Shown piece by piece: positions 38,308-47,740 of a stretch of DNA of 64,000 nt; the first letter of the stretch is position 1, and every line of letters starts with the position of its first letter. A program made the position numbers and the translations under genes. Where the stretch lies: contig NZ_CP020739.1 in NCBI RefSeq assembly GCF_002097715.1, forward strand, positions 186,001-250,000. The letters are read 5' to 3'. Source of the DNA: Burkholderia ubonensis subsp. mesacidophila (GTDB lineage: Bacteria > Pseudomonadota > Gammaproteobacteria > Burkholderiales > Burkholderiaceae). The notes below the pieces were generated by a model. It was not told where the DNA came from. It did no database searches and saw nothing but the letters and a program-made list of their open reading frames with translations.

Positions 38308-39945
38308 ATGATCAAGAGACACTGGACCGCGTCTTATGGCGCGATCCCCGCCGAGATCGATCCCGATCGCCATCCCTCGATGAATGCACTGCTGGACGAC
38401 GCGATGCGCCGGTTCGCCGACAAGCCGGCGTTCCGCGCGTCGGGGCAGACGCTGACCTACGCGGACGTCGACCGCTACTCGACTGCGCTGGCCGCCTATC
38501 TGCAGCAGGTCGTCGGGGTCCGCAAGGGCGACCGCGTGGCCGTGATGCTGCCCAATGTGCTCGCGTTTCCGGTCGTCTTCATCGCCGTCGCGAAGATCGG
38601 CGCCGTTCAGGTCAACGTCAATCCGCTCTACACCGCGCGCGAGCTCGAGCACCAGCTCAACGACGCGGGCGTCGAGACGATCGTCGTGTGCGGCGGCTCG
38701 ACGCGCACGTTCGCGGACGTGATCGCCAACACGCCGCGCATCCGCACCGTGCTCACCGTGGGCCGCGGCGATCTCGGCGTCGTCGACGTGCCCGACGCCG
38801 TGCGCGAAGCGTTGCCGCGCGATGCGATCGCGCTCGCGGACGCGCTCGCCGCGGGTGAACAGCTTGCCTGCGAGCCGGTCGCGATCGGCGGCGACGACCT
38901 GCTGCTGCTCCAGTACACGGGCGGCACCACCGGGCTGTCGAAGGGCGCCGCGCTGTCGCACCGCAACCTGCTCGCGAACATCGCGCAGTTCGGCGTGTTC
39001 GTGTTCGATGCGCAGCGGCCGGGCGAGGAAGTCGTCGTCACCGCGATCCCGCTGTATCACATCTTCGCGCTGACGGTGAATTTCCTGTCCTATTTCTCGA
39101 TCGGCGCGGAAAACTGGCTGATCGCCAATCCGCGGGACCTCGACGCGTTCATCGACGTGCTGAAGGTCGCGCGGCCGACGGTGTTCGTCGGCGTGAACAC
39201 GCTGTACGCGGGGCTCGCGAACCACCCGCGCCTGAAGGAGATCGACTGGTCGCGCCTCACGCTGTCGGCGGGCGGCGGCACGGCGGTGATCGACGTGATC
39301 TCGGCGCGCTGGAAGGCCGTGACGGGCTGCTTCATCCGCGAAGGCTACGGGTTGTCGGAGACGTCGCCCGTGGTCACGTTCAATCCGCCGTCCATCGACG
39401 CGTTCACGGGCACCACGGGCCTGCCGCTGCCGTCCACCGACGTGAAGCTGCTCGACGACGACGACCGCGAGGCCGGCATCGGCGCGCCCGGCGAAGTCTG
39501 CGTGAAGGGGCCGCAGGTGATGCGCGGCTACTGGCGGCAGCCGGAAGCGAACGCGCGGGCGTTCACCGCGGACGGCTACTTCCGCACCGGCGACATCGGC
39601 GTGTTCGACGATAAGGGCTTCCTGAAGATCGTCGACCGCAAGAAGGACATGGTCATCGTGTCGGGCTTCAACGTCTACCCGAACGAGGTGGAAGCGGTGG
39701 CGACCGCGTACCCGGGTGTCGCCGAATGCGCGTGCATCGGCGTGCCCGACGAGAAGACGGGCGAGGCGGTCAGGCTGTTCGTCGTTGCGGCGGCCGACGC
39801 CGTCATCACCGAGGCGGACCTGATCGCGCATTGCCGCGCGAACCTTGCGGCGTACAAGGTGCCGAAGGTGATCCGTTTCGTCGAACGGCTCCCGAAATCG
39901 ACCGTCGGCAAGATTCTCCGGCGGGAACTCAGCCACGTCGATTGA
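38308..39945 (+). CDS. fadD: Long-chain fatty acid:CoA ligase (FadD type)
   Basis: A 545-residue adenylate-forming enzyme that activates fatty acids to acyl-CoA. The ATP motif LLLQYTGGTTGLSKGAALSH, the GYGLSETSPVV motif, YFRTGDIGVFDDKGF and the C-terminal KSTVGKILRREL lysine are all present. It lacks the longer N-terminus of some ligases and has the length of bacterial FadD (about 560). ATG 38308 has AAGGAT close upstream; a start nine codons earlier is possible. AraC-type regulators flank it on both sides, and beta-oxidation genes follow. Chain-length preference is not readable. Confidence 0.88.
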   Translation: MIKRHWTASYGAIPAEIDPDRHPSMNALLDDAMRRFADKPAFRASGQTLTYADVDRYSTALAAYLQQVVGVRKGDRVAVMLPNVLAFPVVFIAVAKIGAVQVNVNPLYTARELEHQLNDAGVETIVVCGGSTRTFADVIANTPRIRTVLTVGRGDLGVVDVPDAVREALPRDAIALADALAAGEQLACEPVAIGGDDLLLLQYTGGTTGLSKGAALSHRNLLANIAQFGVFVFDAQRPGEEVVVTAIPLYHIFALTVNFLSYFSIGAENWLIANPRDLDAFIDVLKVARPTVFVGVNTLYAGLANHPRLKEIDWSRLTLSAGGGTAVIDVISARWKAVTGCFIREGYGLSETSPVVTFNPPSIDAFTGTTGLPLPSTDVKLLDDDDREAGIGAPGEVCVKGPQVMRGYWRQPEANARAFTADGYFRTGDIGVFDDKGFLKIVDRKKDMVIVSGFNVYPNEVEAVATAYPGVAECACIGVPDEKTGEAVRLFVVAAADAVITEADLIAHCRANLAAYKVPKVIRFVERLPKSTVGKILRRELSHVD

Positions 39946-40040
39946 CGCGGGGGCGCCGGCGCGGGGGCGGGGCGGCGGCGCTCGCCGTCCGCCCGCGGCG
40001 GGTCAAGTACAATGCCAGCGGTTCGTTGGACGCGTACGCC

Positions 40041-41087
40041 ATGACCGGCCCAGATTCCAGTTCCTCCCAGCCTGACCGACCGTCGGCGTCGCCGAGCGCG
40101 ACGGTGCCGATTTCCCTCGTCAACGGGTTCCTCGCGAGTGCGGGCCTGCAGCCCGATGTGATCGAGCGCTACCTGCGCGGGGCCGGCATTCCGAGCGAGC
40201 TGCAGGGCGAACCGAATGCGCGCGTGACCGAGGAGCAGTTCTCGACGCTGTACCGCACACTCGCGATCGATCTCGACGACGAAATGCCCGGCATCTTCTC
40301 GCGCCCGCTGCGCGGCGGCACGCTGAAGTACCTGTGCCTCAGCCTGCTCGATGCCCGCAACCTCGAAACGGCGCTGCATCGCTTCGGTCAGTTCTTCCAC
40401 ATCCTGCTCGACGACTTCTTCGTCGAATCGAAGCGCGATGGCCTGATCGGCCAGGTCGTGATCCGGCCGAACCCGGCCCTCGGCCCGCTTGGCCCGCTCG
40501 GCCAGGAATTGATGCTCAAGCTCGTGCACGGCGTGTGTTCCTGGCTGATCGGCCAGAAGATTCCGCTGCTGCAGGTCGAGTTCGCGTGTCCGCGGCCGCA
40601 CCATGCGATCGATCACCTCTATTTCTTTTCGGGGCCGGTGCAGTTCGACTCCAGCCGCACGCTGATGCGCTTCAGCGCGAGCTACCTCGACGTGCCGATC
40701 CGGCAAAGCAAGCGCAACCTGCGCAAATTCCTCGCCCGTGCGCCCGGTGACTGGATCTTCGAATCGTTCAGCGAGCAGCTCGTCTGCCATCGCGTGCGGC
40801 AGTATCTGTCGGGCCGGCTGCCCGACCTGTCGACGATCGAGGAAGCCGCCGCGAGCCTGCACTGCTCGGTGCGCACGCTGAGCCGCCACCTGCTGGCCGA
40901 AGGCACGACGTTCCAGGTGCTGAAGGATGAACTGCGGCGCGACATCGCGATCCAGCGGCTCACCGACACGCCCGACACGATCGCGGCGATCGGCGCCGAT
41001 CTCGGCTTCGACGATCCGAGCGCGTTTCATCGCGCGTTTCGGCATTGGACGGGCAGCACGCCGGGGACATATCGGCGGCGCGCGTAG
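40041..41087 (+). CDS. AraC-family regulator with PF12625-type N-terminal domain (second copy)
   Basis: A 348-residue regulator of the same architecture as the one at 36841-37947. It has an N-terminal effector-binding-like domain (PISLVNGFLASAGLQPDVIE) and a C-terminal double helix-turn-helix (STIEEAAASLHCSVRTLSRH and IAAIGADLGFDDPSAFHRAF). ATG 40041 is chosen because TACAAT at 40008 could be its -10 element and the upstream reading is GC-rich noise. It lies just before the acyl-CoA dehydrogenase operon, whose promoter region has its own 21-bp-spaced repeats, so it likely activates that operon. Confidence 0.9.
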   Translation: MTGPDSSSSQPDRPSASPSATVPISLVNGFLASAGLQPDVIERYLRGAGIPSELQGEPNARVTEEQFSTLYRTLAIDLDDEMPGIFSRPLRGGTLKYLCLSLLDARNLETALHRFGQFFHILLDDFFVESKRDGLIGQVVIRPNPALGPLGPLGQELMLKLVHGVCSWLIGQKIPLLQVEFACPRPHHAIDHLYFFSGPVQFDSSRTLMRFSASYLDVPIRQSKRNLRKFLARAPGDWIFESFSEQLVCHRVRQYLSGRLPDLSTIEEAAASLHCSVRTLSRHLLAEGTTFQVLKDELRRDIAIQRLTDTPDTIAAIGADLGFDDPSAFHRAFRHWTGSTPGTYRRRA

Positions 41088-41170
41088 GGCCTGGGCGCGA
41101 TGGGTCGCTTCGGGTGTCGCCCGGCGGCCCGGCAGGTACGGGTTTTCGGGGACGGTCGCGGCAACGACGT

Positions 41171-41270
41171 GGCCGATTTTGTCAGTACGTGGGCCGGATT
41201 TGACAATGGAAATCCGTGAGCTTGGGGTTAGGATTGCCCGAACGTTGCCAATTGCTGGCCGATTTTGCCG
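41171..41270 (+). promoter_or_regulatory. Direct repeats upstream of the beta-oxidation operon (AraC-type operator)
   Basis: GGCCGATTTTGTCA starts at 41171, GGCCGGATTTGACA at 41192 and GGCCGATTTTGCCG at 41257. The first two are 21 bases apart, as for paired AraC half-sites; the third is 65 bases further, nearer the gene. They occupy the 234-base gap between the second AraC gene and the acyl-CoA dehydrogenase start. The same words are not evident at the fadD repeats, suggesting two different regulators. Confidence 0.6.
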
Positions 41271-41321
41271 TATCGGACCGCGTGGCGAACCCCCTATTCC
41301 CGCCTGATTGGAAGATCGACC

Positions 41322-43112
41322 ATGAGCTATACCGCCCCCGTCAAGGACATGCTGTTCGTGCTGAAGGAACTGGCCGGCATCGACGCCGTCGCGCAGCTGC
41401 CGGGTTTCGAGGACGCGGGCTTCGACACCGCGCAGGCGGTGCTCGACGAATCCGCGAAGTTCTGCGGCGAAGTGCTGGCGCCGCTGAACGTCGACGGCGA
41501 CCGCGAGCCGAGCAGCTGGAAGGACGGCGTCGTGACCGCGACGCCGGGCTTCAAGGAAGCGTTCCGCCAGTTCGTCGAAGGCGGCTGGCAGGGGCTGCAG
41601 CATCCGGCCGAGTATGACGGCCAGGGGCTGCCGAAGCTGATCGCGACGCCGTGCATCGAGATGCTGAACGCGGCGAACCTGTCGTTCGCGCTGTGTCCGC
41701 TGTTGACCGACGGCGCGATCGAGGCGCTCCTGACCGCGGGCACCGACGAGCAGAAGCAGCGCTACGTGCCGAAGCTGATCTCGGGCGAATGGACCGGCAC
41801 GATGAACCTGACCGAGCCGCAGGCCGGCTCCGACCTCGCGCTGGTGCGCTCGCGCGCCGAGCCACAGGGCGACGGGTCGTACAAGGTGTTCGGCACCAAG
41901 ATCTTCATCACGTGGGGCGAGCACGACATGGCGGACAACATCGTCCACCTGGTGCTGGCGCGCACGCCGAACGCACCGGAAGGCGTGAAGGGGATTTCGC
42001 TGTTCATCGTGCCGAAGTTCCTCGTCAACGACGACGGCAGCCTCGGCGCGCGCAACGACGTGCACTGCGTGTCGATCGAGCACAAGCTCGGCATCAAGGC
42101 GAGCCCGACCGCGGTGCTGCAGTACGGCGACCACGGCGGCGCGGTCGGCTACCTGGTCGGCGAGGAGAACCGCGGCCTCGAATACATGTTCATCATGATG
42201 AACGCGGCGCGCTTCGGCGTCGGGATGCAGGGGATCGGCGTGGCCGACCGCGCATACCAGAAGGCGGCGGCGTTCGCGAAGGAGCGCGTGCAGAGCCGGC
42301 CGGTGGACGGCTCTGCAAAGCAGTCGGTGGCGATCATCCAGCACCCGGACGTGCGCCGGATGCTCGGCACGATGCGCGCGCTGACCGAAGGCGCGCGGGC
42401 GCTGGCCTATGTGGCGGCCGCGCACAGCGACATCGCGCACCGCCATGCGGACGAGGCGACGCGCGCGCGCCATCAGGCCATCTACGAATACCTGGTGCCG
42501 GTCGTGAAGGGCTGGAGCACGGAGATGGTGAACGACGTCGCGAGCCTGGGCGTGCAGGTGCACGGCGGGATGGGCTTCATCGAGGAGACGGGGGCCGCGC
42601 AGTACTACCGCGACGCGCGGATCCTGGCGATCTACGAAGGGACGACGGCGATCCAGGCGAACGACCTGGTCGGCCGCAAGACGGTGCGCGACGGCGGCGC
42701 GGTGGCGAAGGCGCTGCTCGGCGAGATCGGTCGGACGGTCGACGCGCTGGGCCAGCTCGACGGTGCGGCGGCGGCGTCGATGAAGGCGCAGCTGGAGAAG
42801 GGCGCGCTGTCGCTGTCGGCGGTGGTCGATTATGTGGTGGCGAACACGAAGCAGGACCCGAACGCGGTGTTCGCGGGCAGCGTGCCGTACCTGAAGCTGG
42901 CGGGCGTGGTGCTGTGCGGGTGGCAGATGGCGCGCGCGCTGGTGGTGGCGCAGGCGAACCGCGCGACCGATCCGGCGTTCTACGACGCGAAGATCGCGAT
43001 CGCGCAGTTCTTTGCGGAACACATCCTCGTGCAGGCGGGCGGGTTCGAAGCGTCGATCGTCGGCGCAAAGGGCGGCGAGGGCGTGCTCGCGTTGACGGAA
43101 GACCAGTTCTGA
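41322..43112 (+). CDS. Acyl-CoA dehydrogenase (long form, about 600 residues)
   Basis: A 596-residue FAD enzyme that introduces the 2,3-double bond in acyl-CoA. The FAD/substrate signature MNLTEPQAGSDLALVRSRA is near residue 165, ITWGEHDMADN follows, and the catalytic-loop region QVHGGMGFIEETGAAQYYRD and the YEGTTAIQANDLVGRK flavin motif are in the C-terminal half. A helical C-terminal extension beyond residue 470 marks the FadE-like long subfamily. It passes electrons to ETF and then to the ETF-ubiquinone oxidoreductase encoded 30 bases downstream. Chain-length specificity is uncertain. Confidence 0.93.
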   Translation: MSYTAPVKDMLFVLKELAGIDAVAQLPGFEDAGFDTAQAVLDESAKFCGEVLAPLNVDGDREPSSWKDGVVTATPGFKEAFRQFVEGGWQGLQHPAEYDGQGLPKLIATPCIEMLNAANLSFALCPLLTDGAIEALLTAGTDEQKQRYVPKLISGEWTGTMNLTEPQAGSDLALVRSRAEPQGDGSYKVFGTKIFITWGEHDMADNIVHLVLARTPNAPEGVKGISLFIVPKFLVNDDGSLGARNDVHCVSIEHKLGIKASPTAVLQYGDHGGAVGYLVGEENRGLEYMFIMMNAARFGVGMQGIGVADRAYQKAAAFAKERVQSRPVDGSAKQSVAIIQHPDVRRMLGTMRALTEGARALAYVAAAHSDIAHRHADEATRARHQAIYEYLVPVVKGWSTEMVNDVASLGVQVHGGMGFIEETGAAQYYRDARILAIYEGTTAIQANDLVGRKTVRDGGAVAKALLGEIGRTVDALGQLDGAAAASMKAQLEKGALSLSAVVDYVVANTKQDPNAVFAGSVPYLKLAGVVLCGWQMARALVVAQANRATDPAFYDAKIAIAQFFAEHILVQAGGFEASIVGAKGGEGVLALTEDQF

Positions 43113-43142
43113 TCCGGAACTGCGGCAGGAGGAGACTCAGCT

Positions 43143-44816
43143 TTGACCAAAGATGAACTGATCGCGCAATACGGCCCGCGCGAATCGATGGAATACGACG
43201 TCGTGATCGTCGGCGGCGGCCCTGCCGGGCTGTCCGCGGCGATCCGGCTCAAGCAGCTCGCCGCTGAAAAAGGCGCCGAGATCGGCGTCTGCGTGCTCGA
43301 GAAGGGCTCGGAAATCGGCGCGCACATCCTGTCGGGCGCGGTGATGGATCCGCGCGCGATCAGCGAGCTGTTCCCCGACTGGAAGGAACAGGGCGCGCCG
43401 CTCACCGTCGAGGTGACCGAAGACCGCTTCCTGTTCCTGTCCGAGAAGAGCGCGATGCAGACGCCGAACTGGGCGCTGCCGGACAACTTCAAGAACCACG
43501 GCAACTACGTGATCTCGCTGGGCAACGTCACGCGCTGGCTCGGGGCGCAGGCGGAAGCGCTGGGCGTCGAGATCTTCCCGGGCTTCCCGGCCGCCGAGAT
43601 CCTGTACAACGACGACGGCTCCGTGAAGGGCGTCGCGACCGGCAACATGGGCATCGGCAAGGACGGCGAGCCGACCGAGAACTTCCAGCTCGGCATGGAG
43701 CTGCACGCGAAGTACACGCTGTTCGCCGAAGGCTGCCGCGGCCACCTCGGACGCCAGCTGATCTCGAAGTTCAAGCTGGACACGAACGCCGATCCGCAGG
43801 CGTACGGGATCGGCATCAAGGAACTGTGGGAAATCGATCCGGCCAAGCACAAGCCGGGCCTCGTGATCCACACGGCCGGCTGGCCGCTGAAGTCGGACAC
43901 CTACGGCGGCTCGTTCCTGTACCACATGGACAACAACCAGGTCGTGGTCGGCTTCGTGGTCGGCCTCGGCTATACGAACCCGTACCTGTCGCCGTTCGAG
44001 GAGTTCCAGCGCTACAAGACGCACCCGTCGATCCGCGCGTTCCTCGAAGGCGGCAAGCGCGTGTCGTACGGCGCGCGCGCGATCACCGCGGGCGGGCTGC
44101 TGTCGCTGCCGAAGACGGTGTTCCCGGGCGGCGCGCTGATCGGCGACGACGCGGGCTTCCTGAACGCGTCGCGGATCAAGGGCAGCCACGCGGCGATCAA
44201 GACCGGCATGCTGGCGGCGGACGCGGCGTTCGACGCGGTGCAGGCCGGCCGCCAGAGCGACGAGCTCAACGCGTATCCGGATGCGTTCAAGCAGTCGTGG
44301 CTGTACACCGAGCTGTACCGTGCGCGCAACTTCAAGCAGTGGATGGCGAAGGGGCTGTATCTCGGCACGCTGATGGTCGGCCTCGAACAGAAGGTGATGG
44401 GCGGCAACGTGCCGTGGACGCTGCATCACAAGCACGCGGACCACGAGATGCTGAAGCCGGCGTCGCAGTGCGAGCCGATCGAGTATCCGAAGCCGGACGG
44501 CAAGCTGACGTTCGACCGGCTGTCGTCGGTGTTCATCTCGAACACGAACCACGAGGAGAACCAGCCGGCGCACCTGACGCTGAAGGATGCGAACGTGCCG
44601 GTGAACGTGAACCTGCGCACGTACGCGGGACCGGAAGGCCGGTTCTGCCCGGCGGCGGTGTACGAGTTCGTGAAGAACGACGACGGCAGCGATCGCCTCG
44701 TGATCAACGCGCAGAACTGCGTGCACTGCAAGACCTGCGACATCAAGGACCCGACGCAGAACATCGTGTGGGTCACGCCGGAAGGCGGCGGCGGGCCGAA
44801 CTACCCGAACATGTAA
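43143..44816 (+). CDS. Electron transfer flavoprotein-ubiquinone oxidoreductase
   Basis: A 557-residue membrane-associated flavo-iron-sulfur protein that moves electrons from reduced ETF to the ubiquinone pool. The FAD site is YDVVIVGGGPAGLSAAIRL near residue 18, GALIGDDAGFLNASRIKGSH is the second FAD region, and the C-terminal 4Fe-4S site is NAQNCVHCKTCDIKDP, with a fourth Cys in RFCPAAVYE. The start is TTG at 43143, with GGAGGAG nine bases before it; no better ATG exists. It lies between the dehydrogenase and thiolase genes, which couples beta-oxidation directly to the respiratory chain. Confidence 0.95.
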   Translation: MTKDELIAQYGPRESMEYDVVIVGGGPAGLSAAIRLKQLAAEKGAEIGVCVLEKGSEIGAHILSGAVMDPRAISELFPDWKEQGAPLTVEVTEDRFLFLSEKSAMQTPNWALPDNFKNHGNYVISLGNVTRWLGAQAEALGVEIFPGFPAAEILYNDDGSVKGVATGNMGIGKDGEPTENFQLGMELHAKYTLFAEGCRGHLGRQLISKFKLDTNADPQAYGIGIKELWEIDPAKHKPGLVIHTAGWPLKSDTYGGSFLYHMDNNQVVVGFVVGLGYTNPYLSPFEEFQRYKTHPSIRAFLEGGKRVSYGARAITAGGLLSLPKTVFPGGALIGDDAGFLNASRIKGSHAAIKTGMLAADAAFDAVQAGRQSDELNAYPDAFKQSWLYTELYRARNFKQWMAKGLYLGTLMVGLEQKVMGGNVPWTLHHKHADHEMLKPASQCEPIEYPKPDGKLTFDRLSSVFISNTNHEENQPAHLTLKDANVPVNVNLRTYAGPEGRFCPAAVYEFVKNDDGSDRLVINAQNCVHCKTCDIKDPTQNIVWVTPEGGGGPNYPNM

Positions 44817-44860
44817 TTGCGTGACCGCGCATGCGTGCGCGAACGAACTGGAGAGAGATG

Positions 44861-46057
44861 ATGAGCCAAGCAGCGAAAGAAGTGGTGGTGGTGAGCGGCG
44901 TTCGCACGGCGATCGGCGATTTCGGCGGCAGCCTGAAGGACTTCGCGCCGACGGAGCTCGGCGCGAAGGTCGTGCGCGAAGTGCTGTCGCGCGCGAACGT
45001 GTCCGGCGACGCGGTCGGCCATGTGGTGTTCGGCCATGTCGTGAACACGGAGCCGCGAGACATGTATATCGCCCGCGTCGCGGCGATCGAAGGCGGCGTC
45101 GCGCAGCACACGCCCGCGCTGACCGTGAACCGGCTGTGCGGTTCGGGCTTGCAGGCGATCGTGTCGGCCGCGCAGACGATCCTGCTCGGCGACGTGGACG
45201 TCGCGATCGGCGGCGGCGCGGAAAGCATGAGCCGCGCGCCGTACACGGTGCCGGCCGCGCGCTTCGGGCAGCGCATGGGCGACGGCAAGCTCGTCGACAT
45301 GATGCTCGGCGCGCTGCACGACCCGTTCCAGACGATCCACATGGGTGTGACCGCAGAAAACGTCGCGCGCAAGTATGGCGTCACGCGCGACGACCAGGAT
45401 GCGCTCGCGCTCGAATCGCATCGTCGCGCGGCGCGCGCGATCGCGGAAGGGCGCTTCAAGGACCAGATCCTGCCGATCGCGATCCGCACGCGCAAGGGCG
45501 AAGTGCAGTTCGATACCGACGAGCACGTGCGCAACGACGCGAGCACCGACGATTTCACGAAGCTCAAGCCGGTGTTCCAGAAGGAGAACGGCACGGTGAC
45601 GGCCGGCAACGCGTCGGGCATCAACGACGCGGCGGCGGCCGTGCTGATGATGAGCGCGGATGCGGCGCGCGCGCAGGGCGTGAAGCCGCTCGCGCGGCTC
45701 GTGTCGTATGCGCACGCGGGCGTCGATCCGGCGTACATGGGCATCGGCCCCGTGCCGGCGACGCAGAAGGCGCTCGAGCGCGCGGGGCTGACGATTGCCG
45801 ATCTCGACGTGATCGAGGCGAACGAAGCGTTCGCCGCCCAGGCGTGCGCGGTGACGAAGGAGCTGGGTCTCGATCCGGCGAAGGTCAACCCCAACGGCTC
45901 GGGCATCTCGCTCGGCCATCCGATCGGCGCGACCGGCGCATTGATCACGGTCAAGGCGCTCTATGAGCTGAAGCGCATCGGCGGCCGCTACGCGCTCGTG
46001 ACGATGTGCATCGGCGGCGGGCAGGGGATTGCGGCGATCTTCGAAAACCTTCAATAA
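44861..46057 (+). CDS. bktB: Beta-ketothiolase / acetyl-CoA acyltransferase (BktB type)
   Basis: A 398-residue thiolase. The nucleophilic cysteine is Cys93 in NRLCGSGLQAI, the catalytic His is in NGSGISLGHPIGATG, and the second Cys is in CIGGGQGIA. The N-terminal EVVVVSGVRTAIGDFGGSLK matches Cupriavidus BktB, which cleaves and condenses beta-ketoacyl-CoAs of four to about ten carbons. The ATG at 44861 is preferred over an adjacent ATG three bases upstream because GGAGAGAG is then well spaced. It is the last cleavage step of the beta-oxidation cluster. Confidence 0.92.
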   Translation: MSQAAKEVVVVSGVRTAIGDFGGSLKDFAPTELGAKVVREVLSRANVSGDAVGHVVFGHVVNTEPRDMYIARVAAIEGGVAQHTPALTVNRLCGSGLQAIVSAAQTILLGDVDVAIGGGAESMSRAPYTVPAARFGQRMGDGKLVDMMLGALHDPFQTIHMGVTAENVARKYGVTRDDQDALALESHRRAARAIAEGRFKDQILPIAIRTRKGEVQFDTDEHVRNDASTDDFTKLKPVFQKENGTVTAGNASGINDAAAAVLMMSADAARAQGVKPLARLVSYAHAGVDPAYMGIGPVPATQKALERAGLTIADLDVIEANEAFAAQACAVTKELGLDPAKVNPNGSGISLGHPIGATGALITVKALYELKRIGGRYALVTMCIGGGQGIAAIFENLQ

Positions 46058-46090
46058 TCGACCGCTCAGCACCCGACCACAGGAATCGTC

Positions 46091-46945
46091 ATGGCAATCG
46101 AAACCGTAGGCGTCATCGGCGCCGGCACCATGGGCAACGGCATTGCGCAAACCGCGGCCGTTGCGGGACTCAACGTCGTGATGATCGACGTCAACGACGC
46201 GGCGCTCGCGAAGGGCGTCGCCACGCTGAAGGGCAGCCTCGACCGGCTCGTGTCGAAGGACAAGCTCGACGCCGCGACGCGCGACGCCGCGCTCGCGCGC
46301 ATCGAGACGTCGACCGACTACCAGCGGCTCGCGACGGCCGACATCGTGATCGAGGCGGCCACCGAGAACGTCGAGCTGAAGGCGCGCATCCTGAAGCAGA
46401 TCGAAGCGGTGGTGCGTGCGGACGCGATCGTCGCGACCAACACGTCGTCGATCTCGATCACCGCGCTCGCCGCGCCGCTCGCCGACCCGTCGCGCTTCGT
46501 CGGCATGCACTTCTTCAATCCGGTGCCGCTGATGCCGCTCGTCGAGATCATCCGCGGGCTGCAGACGAGCGACGCGACCGCGGCCGCGGTGCGTGCGCTG
46601 ACGGAGCGCTTCGACAAGTCGCCGATCGGCGTGCGCAACTCGCCGGGCTTCGTCGTCAACCGCATCCTGGTGCCGATGATCAACGAGGCGTTCTTCGTGC
46701 TCGCCGAAGGGATCGCGTCGGCCGAGGAAATCGACCAGGGGATGAAGCTGGGCGCGAACCATCCGATCGGGCCGCTCGCGCTCGCGGATCTGGTCGGGCT
46801 CGACGTGTGCCTCGCGGTGATGGACGTGTTCCTGAAGGACTTCGGGGATCCGAAGTATCGTGCGTGCCCGCTGCTGCGCGAGATGGTGACGGCCGGACGC
46901 CTCGGGCGGAAGACCGGGCGCGGGGTGTACGCCTACAGCGCGTGA
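46091..46945 (+). CDS. 3-hydroxyacyl-CoA (3-hydroxybutyryl-CoA) dehydrogenase
   Basis: A 284-residue NAD(P)-dependent dehydrogenase of the short, monofunctional type. The Rossmann motif is [18 protein letters not shown], the catalytic His is in [19 protein letters not shown], and [20 protein letters not shown] is the family signature. It oxidises 3-hydroxyacyl-CoA to the ketoacyl form used by BktB. It begins 33 bases after the thiolase gene. No enoyl-CoA hydratase is encoded in the window, so the hydration step must be supplied elsewhere. Confidence 0.94.
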   Translation: MAIETVGVIGAGTMGNGIAQTAAVAGLNVVMIDVNDAALAKGVATLKGSLDRLVSKDKLDAATRDAALARIETSTDYQRLATADIVIEAATENVELKARILKQIEAVVRADAIVATNTSSISITALAAPLADPSRFVGMHFFNPVPLMPLVEIIRGLQTSDATAAAVRALTERFDKSPIGVRNSPGFVVNRILVPMINEAFFVLAEGIASAEEIDQGMKLGANHPIGPLALADLVGLDVCLAVMDVFLKDFGDPKYRACPLLREMVTAGRLGRKTGRGVYAYSA

Positions 46946-46950
46946 TGCTG

Positions 46951-46997
46951 CCGCATCGTCGCGACGGATCGGGAGACCGGTCGTCGCGGCGATGCGG
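46951..46997. terminator. Long hairpin between convergent hydroxyacyl-CoA dehydrogenase and tetR genes
   Basis: CCGCATCGTCGCGAC pairs with GTCGCGGCGATGCGG over 15 bases with one G.U pair. It starts five bases after the dehydrogenase stop. It fills half of the gap to the convergent TetR gene and so can end transcription from both sides. GGGTTT follows on the plus strand. Confidence 0.65.
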
Positions 46998-47037
46998 GTT
47001 TCACGAAATCGCCGTCCGTCATCGGCGCAAATAGTCC

Positions 47038-47709
47038 CTAAGCTTCAAGCACCGCCAGATCAGTCGGCAACGTCCGCTTGAACATCGCCAGCCGCTGCCT
47101 CGCCGCCTTCTGCGGCAACCCGATCGCATACCGAACCGCCGCCGCGATCAGCACCATCGTCAGTTCCGAGAACGCCGACAGCTGCGCGTCGCGCGCGCCG
47201 GGTGCGATCTCCCGCAGCCGCTCCGTCAACAACCCCGCCAGAAACGCACCATCCGCCTCGTCGAGCGCCTGCAGCGCCCGGTCGGCCTGCGTCGCGCGCC
47301 AGATGTCCCGCATCAGCGGTTCGTCGACGAACATCCGGTAATAGCTGTCCGTGATGCGGCACAGCGTGTCGTGCAGGTCCTCGATCCGCTTCATCCTGGA
47401 CAGATCGCGCCGCACGCATTCGTGCCCGAGCGCGTTGTAGCGCTCCGCCAGCGTGCCGATGACGGCCGTCTTGTCCGGGAAGTACTGGTAGAGCGAGCCG
47501 AACGCGATGCCGGTCCGCTCGACGATGTCGCTCATCCGGAACGCGTCGCAACCCTTCTCGACCATCACCTCGGCCGCGCACGCGAGAATGCGCTCGAAAC
47601 GCTCGCGGCTGCGTTGCTGGGTCGGAACCAGGCGCGCCCGGCCCGGAACGCTCGCGACGTCGTCGCTGTCGGTCTGCACCGATTTTCGTGTTGCCGTTCG
47701 CGTGGCCAT
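47038..47709 (-). CDS. TetR-family regulator
   Basis: A 223-residue repressor-type protein. After about 28 polar residues, the helix-turn-helix runs from QQRSRERFERILACAAEV to IAFGSLYQYFPDKTAVIGTL, a standard TetR signature. The C-terminal all-helical domain should bind an unknown ligand. It is divergent from the NmrA-like gene at 47801, and the 91-base gap holds two copies of a GCGAGA-based inverted repeat. That gap is the probable operator of both genes. Confidence 0.92.
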   Translation of the reverse strand: MATRTATRKSVQTDSDDVASVPGRARLVPTQQRSRERFERILACAAEVMVEKGCDAFRMSDIVERTGIAFGSLYQYFPDKTAVIGTLAERYNALGHECVRRDLSRMKRIEDLHDTLCRITDSYYRMFVDEPLMRDIWRATQADRALQALDEADGAFLAGLLTERLREIAPGARDAQLSAFSELTMVLIAAAVRYAIGLPQKAARQRLAMFKRTLPTDLAVLEA

Positions 47710-47740
47710 TGCGCCTCCGGAAAAACTTGATCTTTCAAAT

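Noticed and set aside
39675..43022. 1,115-codon open frame on the minus strand
   Set aside because: It is antisense to the ligase, AraC and acyl-CoA dehydrogenase genes, has no domain and is typical of shadow frames in high-GC DNA.
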